Shown here piece by piece: positions 6,653 through 10,052 of a DNA stretch of 10,052 nucleotides (positions are counted from its first letter, which is position 1; each line of letters opens with the position of its first letter). A program made the translations under genes and the position numbers. Origin of the DNA: Leclercia sp. UBA7405 (GTDB lineage Bacteria > Pseudomonadota > Gammaproteobacteria > Enterobacterales > Enterobacteriaceae); assembly GCA_002469605.1 (NCBI GenBank), contig DKMV01000158.1, positions 1 to 10,052 on the forward strand. Reading direction: 5' to 3'. The notes under the pieces are model-generated. The model was not told the DNA's origin. It saw only the letters and a list, made by a program, of their open reading frames with translations, and did no database searches.

Positions 6653-8527
6653 TTACTGCTGCTGGGTGATGATATCGCCCAGCTTGATTTTGGCTTCTTT
6701 ACGCAGGTTGCTCATCAGCGCTTCGAAAGCGATCTGCGCATTGTTCTGGGTGATCCCCTGAACCATGGCTTTTTTCTGCGCTTCCGGCAGAGTACCTGCT
6801 TTAACCTCGTCCAGCGCCAGGATAACCACGTTACCCTGCATATCGCTGGTGCTGCCGTAGACCGGTTTGCCTTTCGCCGGTTGGCTCAGGGCAAAGGCCG
6901 CCTGGCTAACAGGATCCTGACCGGTACGGCTCAGGGTTTTCGCTTCGCCGAAGCTCAGGCCAGCCGCTTTCAGCGCCTCGTCACCTTTACCCGCTTTCAG
7001 CTCTGCCAGCAGTTTTTCTGCATCCAGCTTCGCCTGCTGCTCAGCTTTATTGTGCTTAACCAGCGCAGCAATCTGATCTTTCACCTCGTCCAGCGGTTTA
7101 ATCGCCTCGGGTTTATGTTCGGTTACGCGCAGTACAAACGCGCGATCGCCATCCACGGTGATGATGTCAGAGTTGCTGCCCGGCGTGCCGTTCTCTCCCA
7201 CCAGACCGCCGCCAAAGATGGCATCGGAGACCGGCTTAAAGTTCAGCTCTTCCGGCAGGTTGTCATGACCAAACCAGCCAGTGGTGATGGCTTTAACGCC
7301 TGCGGCCTGCTCTGCACCAGCCAGCGACTCGTTGTCATTGCTGGCGGCATCGCTCACTTTCTGCTGCAGCGCGTAGTAAGCATCCAGCGCTTTTTCCTGT
7401 TTCACTTTCGCAGCGATCTGATCGTGAACTTCGGTCAGCGGTTTGGTTTTGGCGGGCGTTACGTCATCGAGACGCACAACCAGGTAGCCTACTGAAGATT
7501 TGATCGCACCAGAGAGCTGGCCTTTCTCTTTCAGACCGGCATTTTTCAGCTCGTCTGGCGTGGTGCCCTCTTCCAGCCAGCCCATATCACCGCCGTTTTT
7601 GGCAGAGATAATATCGGTGGATTTCGCTTTAGCGACCGCGGCAAAGTCGGCGCCGTTGTTCAGCTCGTCCAGTACCGCTTTAGCGTCGGCTTCGGTTTTG
7701 GTCTGGATCACGCTGTAACGGTTACGCTGCGGCTGGGTGAACTGATCCTGATGCTGATCGTAATAAGACTGGATCTCGGCATCAGATGCGGTTTCCTGCA
7801 TCGCAGCGGCGTCCAGCTTGATATAGCTCACGCGGAACTGCTCAGGGGCGGTGAAGTTATTTTTGTTCTGCTCGTAGTAAGCTTTAACTTCGTCGTCGCT
7901 GGCCTGCTGTTTTGCGGCAAGGGCATTGACGTCGAGAGTTGCGGAGCGCACAACACGCTGCTGTGCCACCAGCGCGGCCAGTTCGTCGGTTTCACCCTTC
8001 AGCATGAAGTCGGAGCCAACAACGGCGTTGATCAGCTGCTGGGTAACTAACTGGTTACGCAGTGCCTGAGCGTACTGATCGGCTGACATTCCCATCTGAC
8101 CCACAATAGCGTTATAACGGGTGTTATCAAATTTGCCGTTGGTCTGGAAAGCTGGGGTGGCGAAAATCGCTTTTTTAACCTGGTCGTCGCTAATGCTCAG
8201 GCCAAGGTTGCGAGCGTACTGATCCATTAATGCTTCATCGATAAGACGATTCAGCGTCTGCTGACGCAGGGTTTTCATGTAACCTTCATTTGCTGCCAGC
8301 TCAGAGAACTGATCGCCAAGCTGTTGCTGCATACGGTTACGTTCACCGGCAAAAGCATTTTCAAACTGCCCGCGGCTAATCTCCTGGCCATTCACTTTTG
8401 CGGCGTAGTTGGCACTACCGCCAATCAGATATCCACTCACGCCGGTCAAAATGAACGACACGATAATGATTCCGAAAATAATCTTGAGCACGAGACTGTT
8501 AGCAGCCGTGCGTAAGTTGTCCATCAT
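6653..8527 (-). CDS. ppiD: PpiD, inner-membrane-anchored periplasmic chaperone with parvulin-like domain
   Basis: 624 residues (E. coli, 623). A short cytoplasmic N-terminus precedes one membrane helix (about 12-34, KIIFGIIIVSFILTGVSGYL), leaving the rest in the periplasm. A SurA-like N-terminal chaperone domain follows (about 36-190). A PpiC/parvulin domain spans about 266-357 (QPQRNRYSVIQTK to VVRLDD), and a further C-terminal chaperone region ends near 610. In E. coli PpiD sits near the SecYEG translocon and helps newly exported proteins; its parvulin domain lacks detectable prolyl isomerase activity. The C-terminal tail GDIITQQQ differs slightly from E. coli. The start MM at 8527 matches the family; the ribosome site (GGAG about 12 nt upstream) is only fair. 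E. coli ppiD responds to Cpx and heat-shock control, but no clear sites were recognised here. Confidence 0.97.
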   Translation of the reverse strand: MMDNLRTAANSLVLKIIFGIIIVSFILTGVSGYLIGGSANYAAKVNGQEISRGQFENAFAGERNRMQQQLGDQFSELAANEGYMKTLRQQTLNRLIDEALMDQYARNLGLSISDDQVKKAIFATPAFQTNGKFDNTRYNAIVGQMGMSADQYAQALRNQLVTQQLINAVVGSDFMLKGETDELAALVAQQRVVRSATLDVNALAAKQQASDDEVKAYYEQNKNNFTAPEQFRVSYIKLDAAAMQETASDAEIQSYYDQHQDQFTQPQRNRYSVIQTKTEADAKAVLDELNNGADFAAVAKAKSTDIISAKNGGDMGWLEEGTTPDELKNAGLKEKGQLSGAIKSSVGYLVVRLDDVTPAKTKPLTEVHDQIAAKVKQEKALDAYYALQQKVSDAASNDNESLAGAEQAAGVKAITTGWFGHDNLPEELNFKPVSDAIFGGGLVGENGTPGSNSDIITVDGDRAFVLRVTEHKPEAIKPLDEVKDQIAALVKHNKAEQQAKLDAEKLLAELKAGKGDEALKAAGLSFGEAKTLSRTGQDPVSQAAFALSQPAKGKPVYGSTSDMQGNVVILALDEVKAGTLPEAQKKAMVQGITQNNAQIAFEALMSNLRKEAKIKLGDIITQQQ

Positions 8528-8548
8528 GGTGTAACCACACTCCGCTGT

Positions 8549-8564
8549 AGGTGACTGGTGACCT
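8549..8564. repeat. Imperfect palindrome / tandem GGTGAC before ppiD
   Basis: AGGTGACTGGTGACCT, 22 bp upstream of the ppiD start, is symmetric at 12 of 16 positions (AGGT.AC..GT.ACCT) and also holds two tandem GGTGAC copies. It could be an operator or leader structure for ppiD; it matches no regulator site I recognise. Confidence 0.35.
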
Positions 8565-8676
8565 GACGCTGCCGGAAATCCTGACCGCAGCGCATAAAGA
8601 TGTATTGTGACAAGAAACCGGGGCGATTGTCAGCCCACAACTCGCAGAAACTCGTATAAATCAGGTCTGGACAAAC

Positions 8677-8702
8677 AAAAAAGGCACATCAAATGATGCG
8701 CC
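8677..8702 (-). terminator. Intrinsic terminator of hupB
   Basis: GGCACATCA (8683-8691) and TGATGCGCC (8694-8702) pair along the stem apart from one G-U wobble in the RNA. Six A residues at 8677-8682 read as T6 on the minus strand, directly after the stem and about 35 nt beyond the hupB stop. Confidence 0.88.
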
Positions 8703-8737
8703 CTGGTATTTTTCTAATCCCTGAAGCAAAAAAGCAA

Positions 8738-9010
8738 TCAGTTTACTGCGTCTTTCAGCGCCTTACCTGCGCGGAAACCTGGGACTTTAGCGGCAGCGAT
8801 AGTGATCTCTTTGCCGGTCTGAGGGTTGCGGCCAGTACGGGCAGCACGCTCTTTAACAGCGAAAGTACCAAAGCCTACCAGCGCTACGTCGTCTCCGGCC
8901 TGCAGAGATTCAGTAACAGAAGCAATCAAAGCATCTAATGCACGTCCAGCCGCAGCTTTAGAGATATCAGCACCCGCAGCAATTTTGTCAATCAGTTGAG
9001 ATTTATTCAC
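8738..9010 (-). CDS. hupB: HU-beta, nucleoid-associated DNA-binding protein
   Basis: 90 residues, full length and nearly identical to E. coli HU-beta. The N-terminal helical dimerisation region (about 1-45) leads to the beta-arm signature [10 protein letters not shown] (60-69), whose proline intercalates DNA, and a C-terminal helix [14 protein letters not shown]-beta pairs with HU-alpha or itself to bend and compact DNA and bind damaged or junction DNA. The start codon is GTG (9010-9008), as in E. coli, with GAGGAAG 6 nt upstream (9017-9023). It is flanked by terminators on both sides and so is its own unit. The upstream 210 bp carries at least one good promoter. Confidence 0.98.
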   Translation of the reverse strand: MNKSQLIDKIAAGADISKAAAGRALDALIASVTESLQAGDDVALVGFGTFAVKERAARTGRNPQTGKEITIAAAKVPGFRAGKALKDAVN

Positions 9011-9032
9011 TCTTCTCTTCCTCTCTTTATAA

Positions 9033-9059
9033 TTTATATCGCGCCTGCATCCTTCACAA
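9033..9059 (-). promoter_or_regulatory. Possible proximal promoter of hupB
   Basis: An AT-rich -10 region on the minus strand (TATAAATTATAAA, complement of 9026-9038) is preceded by TTGTGA (complement of 9054-9059). The spacing is 15 bp to TATAAA or 17 bp to TAAATT, so the exact -10 is unclear. A start here would give a very short leader. Confidence 0.4.
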
Positions 9060-9074
9060 CGCGACCGCGCAGCA

Positions 9075-9103
9075 GTTATATCAGGCCTGCCATGACCTTA
9101 CAA
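9075..9103 (-). promoter_or_regulatory. Predicted distal promoter of hupB
   Basis: TTGTAA (complement of 9098-9103) and TATAAC (complement of 9075-9080, 5 of 6) are separated by exactly 17 bp. Transcription would begin near 9068, giving a leader of about 58 nt. Several hupB promoters are known in E. coli, which agrees with two candidates here. Confidence 0.55.
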
Positions 9104-9151
9104 CACCCGTTGTTGATGGCTGGCCTAAACAACAATCTAAATTAGCTATAC

Positions 9152-9190
9152 AAAAAAAGGCTGGCAAGTCCGAAATGGCGTGCCAGCCTT
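9152..9190 (-). terminator. Intrinsic terminator of lon
   Basis: AAGGCTGGCA (9157-9166) and TGCCAGCCTT (9181-9190) are perfect 10-bp arms around a 14-nt loop. Seven A residues (9152-9158) give a T-run on the minus strand. It lies 30 nt past the lon stop. The plus-strand side also continues into TTGTTTTTA, so it could stop transcription both ways. Confidence 0.9.
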
Positions 9191-9220
9191 GTTTTTATTG
9201 ACGCTCTTTGCGCGAAGTCA

Positions 9221-10052
9221 CTATTTTGCGGTGACGACCTGCATTCCGGAAGGCTCATTCTGCAGAGCAAGAGTCAGCACTTCCTCAATACGTTTCACCG
9301 GATGGATAGCCAGATCGGCGATAACGTTATCCGGAATCTCTTCCAGATCGCGCTTGTTCTCGTAAGGGATCAGCACGGTTTTAATACCACCACGGTGGGC
9401 CGCCAGCAGTTTCTCTTTCAGGCCGCCAATCGGAAGAACCTGACCACGCAGGGTGATCTCACCCGTCATGGCCACGTCTGCACGCACCGGGTTACCCGTC
9501 AGGCAGGAGACCAGCGCGGTGCACATGGCGATACCGGCGCTCGGGCCATCTTTCGGCGTTGCCCCTTCCGGCACGTGAACGTGGATGTCACGTTTTTCGT
9601 AAAAGTCCGAATTAATACCGAGCTTTTCCGCACGCGCACGTACTACGGTCAGTGCAGCCTGAATGGACTCCTGCATCACTTCACCCAGAGAACCGGTGTA
9701 GGTCAGCTTGCCTTTACCCGGTACGCAGGCGGTTTCGATGGTCAGCAGATCGCCGCCCACTTCGGTCCACGCCAGACCCGTTACCTGGCCCACGCGGTTT
9801 TCGCTGTCCGCGCGACCGTAGTCATAGCGCTGAACGCCAAGGAAATCGTGCAGGTTTTCACCGTTGATGACGATGTTCTTCACGGATTTATCCAGCAGCA
9901 GCTGTTTTACCGCTTTACGGCACAGCTTGGAGATTTCACGCTCCAGGCTACGCACGCCCGCTTCACGGGTGTAGTACCGAATAATGCCGATAATGGCGCT
10001 ATCGTCGACCGTCAGCTCGCCTTTTTTCAGGGCGTTACGCTCAATCTGCTTC
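9221..10052 (-). CDS. lon: Lon ATP-dependent protease (C-terminal part, runs off right edge)
   Basis: 276 codons plus stop, open to the right edge, matching about residues 509-784 of E. coli Lon. It begins with the end of the AAA+ small domain ([20 protein letters not shown]). It then covers the whole S16 peptidase domain: serine motif PKDGPSAG, with the serine at E. coli position 679, and [12 protein letters not shown], with the catalytic lysine at 722 (the second K of LKEK). Both members of the dyad are intact and there is no frameshift. Lon degrades misfolded proteins and regulators such as SulA and RcsA in the cytoplasm. The heat-shock promoter and ATPase motifs lie outside the window. 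The reading frame continues through a GTG at 9955-9953 that is internal, not a start. Confidence 0.98.
   Translation of the reverse strand, partial: KQIERNALKKGELTVDDSAIIGIIRYYTREAGVRSLEREISKLCRKAVKQLLLDKSVKNIVINGENLHDFLGVQRYDYGRADSENRVGQVTGLAWTEVGGDLLTIETACVPGKGKLTYTGSLGEVMQESIQAALTVVRARAEKLGINSDFYEKRDIHVHVPEGATPKDGPSAGIAMCTALVSCLTGNPVRADVAMTGEITLRGQVLPIGGLKEKLLAAHRGGIKTVLIPYENKRDLEEIPDNVIADLAIHPVKRIEEVLTLALQNEPSGMQVVTAK

Noticed and set aside
6881..7495. A 204-codon plus-strand frame antisense to ppiD
   Set aside because: It is antisense to a full-length PpiD and has no recognisable domain or initiation signal.
8528..8676. A sigma-32 or CpxR site for ppiD
   Set aside because: Known control in E. 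coli led me to look, but no segment matched the heat-shock -35/-10 pair or tandem GTAAA convincingly.

Overview
The window is ordinary chromosome from a member of the Enterobacteriaceae. Almost every protein is a full-length, near-identical counterpart of an E. coli K-12 protein, and the order lon-hupB-ppiD-ybaV-tesC(fadM)-queC-ybaE-cof-decR-mdlA is the conserved enterobacterial one. Compared with E. coli K-12, one gene is added between cof and decR: a PLP-dependent cysteine desulfhydrase (cdsH type), which I recall at this locus in Salmonella (STM0458) and some other genera. The genus cannot be fixed from sequence alone. E. coli K-12 itself is excluded by the extra gene. No mobile element, prophage gene, tRNA, rRNA, CRISPR array or obvious recent insertion scar was seen.

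Layout, left to right. (1) 1-501, minus strand: the start of mdlA, an ABC exporter half-transporter, running off the left edge with a GTG start. (2) 544-1002, minus: decR, a cysteine-responsive Lrp/AsnC regulator. (3) 1118-2164, plus: cdsH, divergent from decR. Their 115-bp gap holds a perfect 15-bp Lrp-like palindrome over the likely decR transcription start. (4) 2205-3023, minus: cof, a HAD phosphatase, convergent with cdsH and sharing a terminator hairpin with it. (5) 3126-4826, plus: ybaE, an SgrR-type HTH/solute-binding-protein regulator, divergent from cof across a gap with a 10-bp inverted repeat. (6) 4893-5585, plus: queC, 7-deazaguanine synthesis. (7) 5634-6032, minus: tesC/fadM, an acyl-CoA thioesterase with a FadR-like operator upstream. 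(8) 6134-6505, minus: ybaV, a secreted ComEA-like helix-hairpin-helix protein. (9) 6653-8527, minus: ppiD, a membrane-anchored periplasmic chaperone. (10) 8738-9010, minus: hupB, HU-beta, with a GTG start. (11) 9221-10052, minus: the 3' part of lon, including the whole protease domain.

Functionally, decR and cdsH form a self-contained cysteine detoxification pair (sensor plus H2S-releasing enzyme). lon, hupB and ppiD are a proteostasis/nucleoid group, each with its own intrinsic terminator. The other genes are independent housekeeping units. No intergenic gap exceeds about 210 bp, and every gap was read. I found no evidence of a new multi-gene system. The points most worth checking are the decR-cdsH operator, the cof-ybaE inverted repeat and the tesC operator architecture.
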